Shown: positions 19,428-29,082 of the stretch, one piece after another
How the letters are laid out: every line of letters starts with the position of its first letter
Position numbering within the stretch: position 1 is the first letter of the stretch
Origin: an uncultured SAR92 cluster bacterium
GTDB lineage: Bacteria > Pseudomonadota > Gammaproteobacteria > Pseudomonadales > Porticoccaceae
Direction of reading: 5' to 3'
NCBI GenBank assembly: GCA_902527245.1
Contig: CABZOI010000001.1
Coordinates: 137,001 to 201,000 of the forward strand
DNA length: 64,000 nucleotides
The notes under the pieces: generated by a model
The model's database searches: none
What the model was told of the DNA's origin: nothing
Seen by the model: only the letters and a program-made list of their open reading frames with translations
Position numbers and translations under genes: made by a program

Positions 19428-20888
19428 TTAATCAATTATATCGTTCAGGTGTTTTATCAATAATTCACTAGCCTGCTGAGGATTTGCTTGACCTTTCGAT
19501 TTTTGCATTACTTGTCCCATAAATCCTCCAAGTTTTTTCTTTCTCTTACCCTCGTCTGTCTTTATATAGTCTTCAACCATATTTGGATTATCAGATATCA
19601 CTTTACTAACCAACTCTTCAAGAAACTTGGCATCAGAAATTTGAGAAAGTCCTTTTTCTTTGATAATCGAATCCGCATTTCCTTTGCCCTCAAATATCTC
19701 TTCAAACACTTCTTTCGCGATCTTATTTGAGATAGTTTTATCTTCAATTCGTTTTAAAAGTTCGACGAGATGCTTTGGTGAAATAAGACTTTCTTTTAAA
19801 GTTATATTCGCTTGATTGAGTTTCGATGAGACGTCTCCTAATATCCAGTTAGCAAGAAGTTTTGGCTTATTAAACAGCTGCATACTGTCCTCAAAAAATT
19901 TTGCAAACAAGAAATTTTCTGTCAATCCATTGGCATCATATTCTGACAAACCATACTGTTCTTTATATCGATTTTTTTTATTTTCAGGCAATTCAGGAAG
20001 ATCTTTCCTCAAGTTATTTATAAATTCTTTCGACACGTGAACAGGAAGTAAATCTGGGCATGGAAAGTATCTATAATCATTTGCTTCTTCCTTGGACCTC
20101 ATCGACTGAGATTTTTTTGTCACGCCATTATAGAGGCGGGTTTCTTGCATGATTTTACCGCCATCCTCTAATACTCGTATTTGTCTGTTTACTTCTAAAT
20201 TAATAGCATCTTCCATAAATTTAAAAGAATTGAGGTTTTTTGTTTCTGTGCGAGTACCAAACTCTGAGAAGCCTGCTGGTCTGACTGAGATATTGACGTC
20301 AAATCTCATGCTTCCCTGGCTCATGTCACCATCGCAAATGCCGATTGCCGTCACGATACTATGAAGTTTCTTTGCAAATGCGACAGCCTCTGCAGCACTT
20401 CGCATATCGGGCTCAGATACAATTTCAATGAGGGGTGTCCCGGCTCTATTTAAGTCAACGAGTGAATACCCATCTCGGTGACTCTCACTATGAAGTGATT
20501 TACCGGCATCCTCTTCCAAATGTGCGTGGTGTATTCCAATGTTTTTGATTATTCCATCAGAAAGAGTAATTGGAACTGAACCTTTGCCCACGATTGGTTT
20601 TTCTAATTGAGTAGTTTGATAACCTTTAGGAAGATCCGGATAAAAATAGTTTTTCCTTTCAAAGACTGACTCATTATTGATTTCAGCGTCGATGGCTAAC
20701 CCAAACATGATTGCGTATTCGAGTGCTGCTTTATTTAAGACGGGTAGAGTTCCAGGTAGCGCTAAATCAATCTCATTTGCTTGAGAATTTTGCTCATTTC
20801 CAAATTCGGTGCTTGCACTTGAAAATATTTTTGTGTTTGTAGAGAGTTGAACATGGACTTCAAGCCCAATCACGGTTTCCCAGCTCAT
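19428..20888 (-). CDS. gatB: Asp/Glu-tRNA amidotransferase subunit B
   Basis: 486 residues, normal length. GatB is the tRNA-binding and kinase subunit of GatCAB, which converts misacylated Glu-tRNA(Gln) and Asp-tRNA(Asn) to the correct amidated forms. The N-terminus ETVIGLEVHVQLST, the zinc-site neighbourhood and the YFYPDLPKGYQTTQ motif identify the family; the C-terminal YqeY-like tail domain ends in QQASELLIKHL. Its start overlaps the gatA stop by one base, which implies translational coupling. Part of a gatC-gatA-gatB operon. Confidence 0.98.
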   Translation of the reverse strand: MSWETVIGLEVHVQLSTNTKIFSSASTEFGNEQNSQANEIDLALPGTLPVLNKAALEYAIMFGLAIDAEINNESVFERKNYFYPDLPKGYQTTQLEKPIVGKGSVPITLSDGIIKNIGIHHAHLEEDAGKSLHSESHRDGYSLVDLNRAGTPLIEIVSEPDMRSAAEAVAFAKKLHSIVTAIGICDGDMSQGSMRFDVNISVRPAGFSEFGTRTETKNLNSFKFMEDAINLEVNRQIRVLEDGGKIMQETRLYNGVTKKSQSMRSKEEANDYRYFPCPDLLPVHVSKEFINNLRKDLPELPENKKNRYKEQYGLSEYDANGLTENFLFAKFFEDSMQLFNKPKLLANWILGDVSSKLNQANITLKESLISPKHLVELLKRIEDKTISNKIAKEVFEEIFEGKGNADSIIKEKGLSQISDAKFLEELVSKVISDNPNMVEDYIKTDEGKRKKKLGGFMGQVMQKSKGQANPQQASELLIKHLNDIID

Positions 20889-22339
20889 CAGAAGTTACCT
20901 GGCACGGCTTTGTGCCAATCAGTGACGTTTTGAAACTGGTGAGCAACTTGAAGCATTGCTGGCTCCTCCAAGTAGTTTCCTATAATTTGCATCCCAACTG
21001 GTTTTTTACTGACTAATCCACAAGGAATTGACATTCCGGGTAAACCAGCCAAATTGACGGCAATCGTATAAACGTCCTCTAGGTACATTTCCACAGGGTT
21101 GTCACTTTTCGTGCCGTGTTGAAATGCGGGAGATGGACATGTTGGCCCGATGATTAGATCAACATCTGAAAAAGCAGTTTGAAAATCTTGGATTATAAGC
21201 TCCTTAGCAAGCTGAGCTTTTTTGTAATATGCATCATAATATCCTGAAGAAAGACAGTATGTGCCTATCATGATTCTTCTTTGAACTTCCTCTCCAAATC
21301 CTTCTGACCGCGTTCTGACATAAAGATCCTCAAGATCTACAGGATTTTTGCATCGGTATCCATATTTCACGCCATCATATCGAGATAAGTTTGCTGAAGC
21401 TTCCGCAGGTGCAATCACATAATATGCTGGGACAGACAGCTTTGAGTTTGGTAAAGATACTTCGGTTATTTTAGCACCCAAGCCTTTTAAAACTTCGATG
21501 GCATTTTCGACAGCTTCTTGAGTGCCGGGATGTAAACCCTCAGAAAAATACTCTTTTGGCAATCCAATTTTTAATCCGTCAATCGGTTGATACAGTTTAC
21601 TGACATAGTCTGGTCTTTTATTTTCAATACTTGTTGAGTCTTTGTGATCAAAGCTTGCCATACATTTGAGAAGCATTGCGCAGTCCTCTGATGTTTTAGC
21701 GATTGGCCCACCTTGATCAAGACTTGAAGCAAAAGCAATCATGCCCCATCTTGATACGCTACCGTAGGTTGGTTTGATTCCCGTAACACCGCACAACGCT
21801 GCTGGTTGTCGTATAGATCCACCTGTATCGGTTGCCGTAGCAGCCGGAGCCAAACGAGCTGCGATAGCTGCCGCAGAGCCACCTGATGAGCCTCCTGGGA
21901 CGCAATCTAGAGCCCATGGGTTCTTGACTACTCCAAAATAACTGGTTTCATTAGATGAGCCCATTGCGAACTCATCCATATTTGTTTTCCCCAGTGAAAT
22001 TAATCCTGATTTTTCAAAGTTTTCAACCACTGTCGCATTGTAAGGCGATACAAAGTTCGCGAGCATTTTGGAACCACATGTTGTCAATTCACCTTTGGTG
22101 CAAAAAATATCTTTGTGAAGAATTGGAATGCCACAAAGGTCAGGGGCAGCACCTGTAGCAATTTTTTCATCTGCTAATTTAGCTGAATTTAACGCTTTTT
22201 CATCAAAACTGGTAATTACAGCATTGAGATCTTTATTATATTTTTTGATTCTTTTTAAAAAATATTCAGTTAGCTCAACGCTTGTGAAATCTTTATTTTT
22301 GAGAGACTGATTTAGAGCTGAAATCGATAGTTCTTTCAT
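20888..22339 (-). CDS. gatA: Asp/Glu-tRNA amidotransferase subunit A
   Basis: Amidase-signature subunit of GatCAB, which releases ammonia from glutamine or asparagine. I choose the ATG at 22339 ([11 protein letters not shown]), as in other GatA proteins, over an open frame starting at 22402 that would run into the end of gatC. The catalytic triad is visible: Lys in PILHKDIF, and the serine pair in the glycine-rich [15 protein letters not shown] followed by [11 protein letters not shown]. About 483 residues, normal length. It lies 10 bases after gatC and overlaps gatB by one base. Confidence 0.98.
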   Translation of the reverse strand: MKELSISALNQSLKNKDFTSVELTEYFLKRIKKYNKDLNAVITSFDEKALNSAKLADEKIATGAAPDLCGIPILHKDIFCTKGELTTCGSKMLANFVSPYNATVVENFEKSGLISLGKTNMDEFAMGSSNETSYFGVVKNPWALDCVPGGSSGGSAAAIAARLAPAATATDTGGSIRQPAALCGVTGIKPTYGSVSRWGMIAFASSLDQGGPIAKTSEDCAMLLKCMASFDHKDSTSIENKRPDYVSKLYQPIDGLKIGLPKEYFSEGLHPGTQEAVENAIEVLKGLGAKITEVSLPNSKLSVPAYYVIAPAEASANLSRYDGVKYGYRCKNPVDLEDLYVRTRSEGFGEEVQRRIMIGTYCLSSGYYDAYYKKAQLAKELIIQDFQTAFSDVDLIIGPTCPSPAFQHGTKSDNPVEMYLEDVYTIAVNLAGLPGMSIPCGLVSKKPVGMQIIGNYLEEPAMLQVAHQFQNVTDWHKAVPGNF

Positions 22340-22349
22340 ATTAAAAGTT

Positions 22350-22637
22350 TTAATCGATAATTCTTGGCACTTTATAAAACCCTTCAGAGATTTCGGGTGC
22401 ACAATCTTGGAGTTCTATACGGTTTACAGCTCGAACTTCCTTATCACTTCTCAGTCTTTGAGAATAATCTGTCCGGGAAGATTCCACGTGAGTATTTTTA
22501 GTTTCAGCTTCTTGAAGTTGATCTACCAATGCTAGAACATTTTCCAACCGTTCCTTTACTAAACACTCATTTTCCGTGCTAATCTGAAGCTTGGATAATC
22601 GAGCTAATTTTCTGATCTCTTCAAATGAAATCGACAT
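22350..22637 (-). CDS. gatC: Asp/Glu-tRNA amidotransferase subunit C
   Basis: 95-residue small subunit that clamps GatA to GatB. The N-terminal [18 protein letters not shown] and the C-terminal LRSDKEVR followed by [12 protein letters not shown] are the family signature. First gene of the gatCAB operon, divergent from mreB across a 204-base gap that must hold both promoters. Confidence 0.96.
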   Translation of the reverse strand: MSISFEEIRKLARLSKLQISTENECLVKERLENVLALVDQLQEAETKNTHVESSRTDYSQRLRSDKEVRAVNRIELQDCAPEISEGFYKVPRIID

Positions 22638-22682
22638 CGCTAGACCTAAACATTTTCACTCTGCTTTAACTGCCTCTACTTT

Positions 22683-22709
22683 ATCATACAAATTACAGCA
22701 TTAATTCAA
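22683..22709 (-). promoter_or_regulatory. Candidate sigma70 promoter of gatCAB
   Basis: On the minus strand TTGAAT (22704-22709) precedes TATGAT (22683-22688) with a 15-base spacer, about 46 bases before the gatC start. The -10 box matches five of six consensus bases, but the spacer is short. The position in a divergent gap supports the assignment. Confidence 0.35.
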
Positions 22710-22841
22710 GATTTCTATGGAGATGAGATATTTGTTTTAACTGTATTAATTTTCTTCCTATTTCCACTAAATACTGGTCATTTATGGGGTTTATCAGATA
22801 AACTAGGCGGCCGTTAATTTTTTATTAAGAGATTCTCCTAA

Positions 22842-23876
22842 ATGCTTAAAAGAATAAGAGGCATGTTCTCCAGCGACTTGTCGATTGATCTAGGCACTGC
22901 GAATACACTGATTTATGTTCGTGAAAAGGGTATTGTATTAAATGAGCCTTCGGTGGTTGCAATACGTCATCACTTAGGACAAAAGATTGTTGATGCGGTT
23001 GGCGTTGATGCGAAGCGTATGTTAGGCAGAACTCCAGGGGATATCACGGCAATCAGGCCGTTGAAAGACGGTGTCATCGCAGACTTTCAAGTTACGGAAA
23101 AAATGCTGCTTCATTTTATTAAGAAAGTACACGATAGGAGTTTCTTCCCACCAAGTCCCAGAGTACTCATATGTGTTCCTTGCATGGCCACAGAAGTAGA
23201 GAGACGAGCTATCGAAGAGGCAGCTTATCATGCGGGTGCAAGAGAGGTTCATCTTGTCGATGAGCCAATGGCAGCTGCAATTGGTGCGGGTTTGCCAGTG
23301 GATGAAGCTGTTGGTTCAATGGTAGTCGACATAGGAGGTGGGACTACTGAAATAGCTATTCTCTCGTTAAGTGGTGTTGTTCATGCGGATTCGGTCAGAA
23401 TCGGAGGTGATACCTTCGATGATTCGATAGTAAATTTTGTACGTCGAGAGTACGGTAGTGTAATCGGTGATACTACCGCGGAAAGAATAAAAATGGAAAT
23501 CGGTGGTGCTTTTTTGGCAAAGGAAGTTCGAGAGATAGAAGTCAGGGGAAGAAATCTTGCAGAGGGAGTCCCCAAAAGTTTTATTCTAACCAGCGACGAA
23601 GTTTTAAATGCCTTGCAAGAACCCTTGGTAGGTATGGTTCAAGCTGTCAAGAGGGTGCTCGAACAATCTCCTCCTGAATTGGCCTCCGATATAGCAGAAG
23701 CAGGTATTGTCTTGACAGGAGGTGGAGCTTTGTTGAGAGATCTCGATAAATTACTTAATCATGAAACAGGGTTGCCTGTTGTTGTCGCAGAAGAACCCCT
23801 CACATGCGTTGCGAGAGGCGGCGGTGAATTTCTGGATATGATGGATAATAGAAAGTCACGCAATATTGAGTTTTAA
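22842..23876 (+). CDS. mreB: Rod-shape-determining actin homologue MreB
   Basis: 344-residue bacterial actin that forms membrane-attached filaments and guides the cell-wall elongation machinery. The N-terminal amphipathic [12 protein letters not shown] is followed by the phosphate-1 loop [13 protein letters not shown], phosphate-2 [13 protein letters not shown] and the adenosine motif [13 protein letters not shown]. Length is normal. First gene of mreBCD; its own ATG follows a GAGATTCTCC stretch with only a weak Shine-Dalgarno. The presence of mreBCD indicates a rod-shaped cell. Confidence 0.98.
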   Translation: MLKRIRGMFSSDLSIDLGTANTLIYVREKGIVLNEPSVVAIRHHLGQKIVDAVGVDAKRMLGRTPGDITAIRPLKDGVIADFQVTEKMLLHFIKKVHDRSFFPPSPRVLICVPCMATEVERRAIEEAAYHAGAREVHLVDEPMAAAIGAGLPVDEAVGSMVVDIGGGTTEIAILSLSGVVHADSVRIGGDTFDDSIVNFVRREYGSVIGDTTAERIKMEIGGAFLAKEVREIEVRGRNLAEGVPKSFILTSDEVLNALQEPLVGMVQAVKRVLEQSPPELASDIAEAGIVLTGGGALLRDLDKLLNHETGLPVVVAEEPLTCVARGGGEFLDMMDNRKSRNIEF

Positions 23877-23909
23877 GTAATTTCGAAGTAAGTTTGCTCG
23901 CTGATCATT

Positions 23910-23924
23910 AGGAGTTCAAAGATT
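23910..23924 (+). promoter_or_regulatory. Ribosome binding site deciding the ATT start of mreC
   Basis: AGGAG at 23910-23914, a 7-base spacer, then ATT at 23922-23924. The spacing is ideal for initiation, and no standard start codon is reachable from this site in the mreC frame. Confidence 0.7.
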
Positions 23925-24761
23925 AGAAATCCTTCAGTTAAGTTTTTATCAGTTATAAAGCGGGCTGCGATTCTCATAATTGTTGGATTCATCCTTTTAG
24001 TTCTTAGTCGCAAAACCACCTTACTCAAACCAGTTGAAAAATTGACTGAGCATCTACTGATTCCAATTCATTACGTTGCAAGTATTCCTGAGAAGATCTC
24101 CTTGGGAGTCTCGAAATTTATTTTTAATAATCCAGATTTGGAAACTGAAAATCGGCGTCTTATTCAGGAAAATTTGTTGTACAAGGGTAAAGCACAAAGA
24201 CTCGGAGAGTTAGAGGCAGAGAATATAAGTTTAAGATTGCTCCTCAATGCATCTGAGTTGCTTATTGATACTATTTTAGTTACCGAGGTTATAGGTGTGT
24301 CTGCAACACCCAGAGTGCACAAACTTAGAATAAATAGAGGACGGCAAGATAATATATATGTTGGACAACCAGTACTTGATGCTGAAGGGCTAATGGGTCA
24401 GGTTATAGAAGTTTACGAAAAATTTAGTTCAGTTTTGTTAATAACAGATAGCACGCACGCCCTCCCCGTTAAGGTGTTGAGAAATGGGACAAGATCCGTT
24501 GCAGAGGGTATATCAGATTTCAATACGATGAAGTTGAGATTTGTATCTCCTACTTCCGATATAAAAGTTGGTGATAAAATTGTTAGCTCTGGCTTAGGTG
24601 ACAGATTTCCTGCAGGTTATCCAGTGGGTATTGTTACATCCAGAGATCATAAGACGGGAGCCAATTTTGTTGATGTTGAAGTGGAACCCTCAGCACAGAT
24701 GAATAAAAGTAAACATTTGTTACTTGTATTTGATGGAAGAAAAACTGATGGACAAAAGTAA
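23922..24761 (+). CDS. mreC: Rod-shape-determining protein MreC, probable ATT start
   Basis: Bitopic inner-membrane protein that forms periplasmic filaments linking MreB to the elongasome. The first TTG (24042) would remove the membrane anchor. In the same frame, upstream sequence encodes IRNPSVKFLSVIKR followed by the hydrophobic AAILIIVGFILLVLS, the expected N-terminus. Between the in-frame stop at 23889 and the TTG at 24042 there is no ATG, GTG or TTG. An ATT at 23922 sits 7 bases after AGGAG (23910-23914). I therefore annotate ATT as the start, giving 279 residues; CTG at 23901 is the alternative. A coiled coil (about 76-110) precedes the beta-rich domains. Confidence 0.85.
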   Translation: MRNPSVKFLSVIKRAAILIIVGFILLVLSRKTTLLKPVEKLTEHLLIPIHYVASIPEKISLGVSKFIFNNPDLETENRRLIQENLLYKGKAQRLGELEAENISLRLLLNASELLIDTILVTEVIGVSATPRVHKLRINRGRQDNIYVGQPVLDAEGLMGQVIEVYEKFSSVLLITDSTHALPVKVLRNGTRSVAEGISDFNTMKLRFVSPTSDIKVGDKIVSSGLGDRFPAGYPVGIVTSRDHKTGANFVDVEVEPSAQMNKSKHLLLVFDGRKTDGQK

Positions 24762-25230
24762 ACATCTTTTTAAGTATGTGTTTTTCTCGGCAATGATCGC
24801 TATTGTTTTACAACTAGTACCAGTAAACGATTATTTTGCTTACCTCAAACCCAATTTCTTATTATTAATGAATTTGGGTTGGATTATTTTTATGCCACAC
24901 AAATTTGGAGTGATGTTTGGCGCTTTAAATGGCTTGACCTTTGATTTCATCTCTGGAGTTCCAATAGGGATAAATATGATTTCTTTCACACTTCTCTCTG
25001 CGATGGTCATTTATTTATCTGGATGGTTGTCATATTTTTCTTTGAATCAACGCACTGTATTTATTTTCTCTGTTGTTGTGCTTTTTGAGTTACTTGTAAG
25101 TACTTTTTATCTTTCTATTGAGATACCTATCGATATTGCGCACATCTTTTTGATATCGATTACTTCATTAGTAGTCTGGCCTCTAATAGATATTTGGATA
25201 GGTAGAGTCTGCAAAGTTAATAAAATTTGA
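24748..25230 (+). CDS. mreD: Rod-shape-determining protein MreD
   Basis: About 160 residues from the ATG at 24748, which overlaps the mreC 3' end by 14 bases; the frame is open from a TTG at 24724. The product is almost wholly hydrophobic with about five membrane helices, starting HLFKYVFFSAMIAIVLQLVP. The motifs LKPNFLLLMNLGWII and GLTFDFISGVPIGIN are characteristic of MreD. It acts with MreC in the elongasome. Overlap implies translational coupling. Confidence 0.92.
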   Translation: MDKSKHLFKYVFFSAMIAIVLQLVPVNDYFAYLKPNFLLLMNLGWIIFMPHKFGVMFGALNGLTFDFISGVPIGINMISFTLLSAMVIYLSGWLSYFSLNQRTVFIFSVVVLFELLVSTFYLSIEIPIDIAHIFLISITSLVVWPLIDIWIGRVCKVNKI

Positions 25231-25355
25231 CTTATTAACGTAATAAATTTTATTAATTTGCTTCATTTATATTTGTTTAGTTTTGGATTAGATTTGTTTA
25301 AATTGAGTATACAAGAGAGAATTCACGCTTAAGTCGAATCGCGGATAAAAATCCA

Positions 25356-28300
25356 ATGGGATTGTTAAACAACAAACTTAAAGACAAAAAAACAATCGCT
25401 GTATTTTTTGGTTTATTTATTTTTGTAACACTGATGGGCTATCAAACAAAAAATAGCGATCTTTCAAGTTTGTATAAATCTTACATAGAAAATCAAATTG
25501 CTGAAGTTTTGGGTTTAACCGCTGAGATAGGTGAGTTTGAAATAGATTGGTTGGATTCATCGCCATTAATTATTATTGATCGATTAGATTTAAGGAGATC
25601 TGACCTTCAAACAAACATTTTGCTGGAGAATTTGGTTTTAAATATTTCCTTAAGTAAAAGCTTTCTTAATATGCAAATCATCATTAGTGATTTTAGTGTA
25701 GATGGAATTTCAGTGGGCTTAAATACATTTTCAGGACCAAATCAATTAGATATTTATGGAACTCTTGAGCTGGAGAAAAGTGAGAACTTCCAAAGGGCTT
25801 TGCTCTCCTTTTTTGATGATAAAAATAGAAAGGTTGGCGATGCTATTATCGAGGCTCAAGGAACGTCATTATTCAGTAAATCGAGTGAAATCCAGGGTTA
25901 CTTTAGGCTATCCGACATTAATTTACCCAAACTTCTCTTCGCTGAGGATCAGCCCAATGTAAATAAAGATGATAATGTTTTCGTGAGTGATCTTAACTTA
26001 GAGGTTTGGTTTAAGGCAAGTAGTCAAGAGAGCCTGAGCTTTAATGCTCAAGTTATTGCTCCGAGAATTTCGGGATTTGGAACATATTCAAACATAAATA
26101 TAAATGATTTTATGGTTCGATTTGATGGCTCATATGATCTAGAAAGTCATTGGAGATTTAATTTCAATGAGCTATCGTTTAGAGGGCATGATTTTGAGTT
26201 TGCATCTCTCGGTGGATTTTTTGAAAGTAAATATGATTCCTCACAGAATGTTCGATACTTATTTTTTGAGTCACTGGACATTGAGAATTTGTCAAAATTT
26301 ACAGAGCACTCAAATCTGTCGCAAGCAAGATTTGTAAAGGACCTTATCGATTTAAATCCACGAGGAAAACTTGATAAATTTCTTTATGAAGAGGGTCAGC
26401 TTGATACAAAGATAAAATCTAGCCTAGTTGATTTCTCAATGAATGCTAAAAACAGGATCCCTGGGATTAAAGACTTAGATGCAGTCATTAATTTAAATCT
26501 AAATGACAAGGTGTTTAATCTGATTGTGTCTGATTCAAACGGTTTAAGCATAAATTTTCCTAATCTATTTAGTAACCCATTATATTTTGGATCCATGGAT
26601 GGTTCGTTAAATCTTAACTTCGATTCAAATCAAAATCATCAGATGAATCTAAAAGCGCTTTTCAAAGCTAAGTCTGAAGTCGGTCAAGCGTCAGTAATGT
26701 ATGAATATAGACAGACCTTGAATGAAGACACGAATCGTTTTTCTCAATTAAGTATTGGCGGTTCAGATCTAGATCTCTCAAAATTCGATCTATATTTACC
26801 GAAAAATTTAAATAAAAATCTTACTTCTTGGCTTAAAAATACAAATCTTGAAGGTGACTTAAAAAAGTTTAGTTTGTTACAGAAAGCAAGCTTTCAAGAT
26901 AGTGCTCTTGTGGATAGGACAACGCAGTTATTGCTTAACACCAGTGACATGTTTCTAACTTATTCAAAACAGTGGCCGCCCCTTACAAAAACTGAGGGTA
27001 TATTTTTCATTGACGACAAAGGTTTTTTTGGGGATGTGAATAGAGGTAAGTTGGATGATGTAACTATTGGTTCTGCCACAATATTGTTTGGTGATTTAGT
27101 TGGTGTTGATTCCTACACAGATAGAATTTCCATTGACGGAGAAATTTTTGGGAGAGCCCAAGATGCCGTAAGCACAATTACTAATACCCCATTAGCAAAA
27201 AATTTCGAAGCCATTTTAGGCTGGGAATATTCTGGAACCATACGTTCAAAACTAAATTTGCAAATACCTCTTGCCAATTCATTATCAGGTTATAAAAACA
27301 GAAAATACGATATTAAATCGACTCTCGATAACGCAAGTATGAAAATTTCAAAGACGCCAATTTTGATTTCAGGCATATCGGGAGATGTTTTCTATACAAA
27401 CTCTGATGGATTTAAATCAGAGTTTCTCGAGGGAGTATATAAAGAAAAATCGTTTAAGATGAAGTTTCTAAGAGATTACGATATTCAAAAGGTATCTTTT
27501 AACACTATGATTGAACCTTCGACTATCTCTGACTTTCTTGATTATGACTGGGATAAATTGATTAGTGGAATTATAAAGTTAGATGGTGAAGTTTTGATAA
27601 ACAACCGCTTGAATCATTCTCTTGTGAATTCTGAATTGGACGATTTAGTGACTGTCACACTTTTTAGTGATTTTGAGCAGAACTTAATAAGGTTACCGGT
27701 AGTTGCAGAGTCGCTCTTTGATGGTAAAGATAAAATAATGCTTTCATTCAACTTCAATCCTGCGTTACACGAGTTACGAGTTGATTACGGAGACAAAACC
27801 AAAGGTGTTTTTAAATACGAAGATCAAGATTTAATAAGCGGTGTCATCAGTTATGACCAAGCTTTAATTTCACCAAAAAGAGGCGAACTTCTCTTTCTCG
27901 GTAATTTAGAGGCTCTTAAATATGACAAGTTTGAAACAACATCAAATATGTCTGATTTTTTCTTTGATTCTCAGTTAACTCCAACAGTTGATTTGAAAAT
28001 TGGCCAACTTGAATTAGGCATTCTTCAATTAGAAGATCTAGTGTTGAATGCAAAACCTGATAAAAACAAGATAAATATTGAATTGAGAAGTGAGGATATA
28101 AGTGGAATTGTGCAGTTATCTCAAAAAAATAAAATGCCGCCCAAACTATATTTTTCTGAGTTTGAAATTTCGCAATTTATAGATAGAAATAAAAGATCGA
28201 TAGAGGATTTTGATCCAAGATTAATGCCTCATATGGATGTTAGTATTAAAAATCTCTCATTTGAAAATATAGCATTGGGAGAATTGGGTTTTAAGCTTCG

Positions 28301-29075
28301 TGGCGAAAAAAACAAGACAGTTTTTAAAGATATCAATGGAGAGATATTCTCTTTAAATATTAAATCTGATAAAGAAAAATCATCGAATTTTGTTTGGGGT
28401 TATGATGGCAAATCTCATCATAGTGAATTTTCTGGTCTAATTTCATTGGGGAATGTAGAAAATTTATTCAGCGAATTTGAGGTACCAACTGCAATAGATA
28501 GCGAGTCAGGAAGTTTAGAATTCTCATTAATTTGGAACGAAAAACCGTGGGAAATTAAAAAAGATAATGTTAACGGTAATCTACAAATTGATCTTTTTGA
28601 TGGAAGTTTTTACAACACATCCGCGGGTGCAAACACAGCATTAAAATTAGTAAGCTTAATTAATTTTGCAAATTGGTTAAAGCGATTAAGATTAGATTTC
28701 TCTGATGTGGTGGACGAAAATCTACCTTATGATCATCTTTTTGGAGACATATCCTTAAAGTCTGGTATTGCGTCACTTGACACGCCTCTGAAAATGATAA
28801 TGCCTTCAGGTAGGATGTCTCTATCAGGTGATATTGATGTTTTGAATGAATCTGCTGATGCAACATTGATTGCAACGCTTCCTGTTGCTACCAATTTACC
28901 TTGGGTTGTAGCTTTGATGGGTAGTGTTCCTGCGGCAGCAGGCGTTTTCATTACGAGCAAGATTGTTGAGAAGCAAATGAATCGACTCTCAAGTATTCGG
29001 TACAGTATGAAGGGTGAATGGGATGATCTTGAAGTTAAAGCTCAAGAGATCTTTGCGGCACAACCTAAAAAGTGA
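25356..29075 (+). CDS. yhdP: YhdP-family AsmA-like envelope protein
   Basis: 1239 residues, close to E. coli YhdP (about 1266). One N-terminal membrane anchor (residues 14-29) is followed by a long periplasmic beta-rich region (DUF3971, then the AsmA2 domain near the C-terminus, with VVALMGSVPAAAGVFITSKIV). YhdP, TamB and YdbH form bridge-like proteins implicated in phospholipid transport from inner to outer membrane. It follows mreBCD as in many gammaproteobacteria, although the genes usually between them (maf, rng) are missing. It converges on mgtE with only 7 bases between. Confidence 0.9.
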   Translation: MGLLNNKLKDKKTIAVFFGLFIFVTLMGYQTKNSDLSSLYKSYIENQIAEVLGLTAEIGEFEIDWLDSSPLIIIDRLDLRRSDLQTNILLENLVLNISLSKSFLNMQIIISDFSVDGISVGLNTFSGPNQLDIYGTLELEKSENFQRALLSFFDDKNRKVGDAIIEAQGTSLFSKSSEIQGYFRLSDINLPKLLFAEDQPNVNKDDNVFVSDLNLEVWFKASSQESLSFNAQVIAPRISGFGTYSNININDFMVRFDGSYDLESHWRFNFNELSFRGHDFEFASLGGFFESKYDSSQNVRYLFFESLDIENLSKFTEHSNLSQARFVKDLIDLNPRGKLDKFLYEEGQLDTKIKSSLVDFSMNAKNRIPGIKDLDAVINLNLNDKVFNLIVSDSNGLSINFPNLFSNPLYFGSMDGSLNLNFDSNQNHQMNLKALFKAKSEVGQASVMYEYRQTLNEDTNRFSQLSIGGSDLDLSKFDLYLPKNLNKNLTSWLKNTNLEGDLKKFSLLQKASFQDSALVDRTTQLLLNTSDMFLTYSKQWPPLTKTEGIFFIDDKGFFGDVNRGKLDDVTIGSATILFGDLVGVDSYTDRISIDGEIFGRAQDAVSTITNTPLAKNFEAILGWEYSGTIRSKLNLQIPLANSLSGYKNRKYDIKSTLDNASMKISKTPILISGISGDVFYTNSDGFKSEFLEGVYKEKSFKMKFLRDYDIQKVSFNTMIEPSTISDFLDYDWDKLISGIIKLDGEVLINNRLNHSLVNSELDDLVTVTLFSDFEQNLIRLPVVAESLFDGKDKIMLSFNFNPALHELRVDYGDKTKGVFKYEDQDLISGVISYDQALISPKRGELLFLGNLEALKYDKFETTSNMSDFFFDSQLTPTVDLKIGQLELGILQLEDLVLNAKPDKNKINIELRSEDISGIVQLSQKNKMPPKLYFSEFEISQFIDRNKRSIEDFDPRLMPHMDVSIKNLSFENIALGELGFKLRGEKNKTVFKDINGEIFSLNIKSDKEKSSNFVWGYDGKSHHSEFSGLISLGNVENLFSEFEVPTAIDSESGSLEFSLIWNEKPWEIKKDNVNGNLQIDLFDGSFYNTSAGANTALKLVSLINFANWLKRLRLDFSDVVDENLPYDHLFGDISLKSGIASLDTPLKMIMPSGRMSLSGDIDVLNESADATLIATLPVATNLPWVVALMGSVPAAAGVFITSKIVEKQMNRLSSIRYSMKGEWDDLEVKAQEIFAAQPKK

Positions 29076-29082
29076 AAAAATG

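Noticed and set aside
24042-24044. TTG as mreC start
   Set aside because: It would delete the membrane anchor and has no Shine-Dalgarno, whereas ATT at 23922 has one at ideal spacing.
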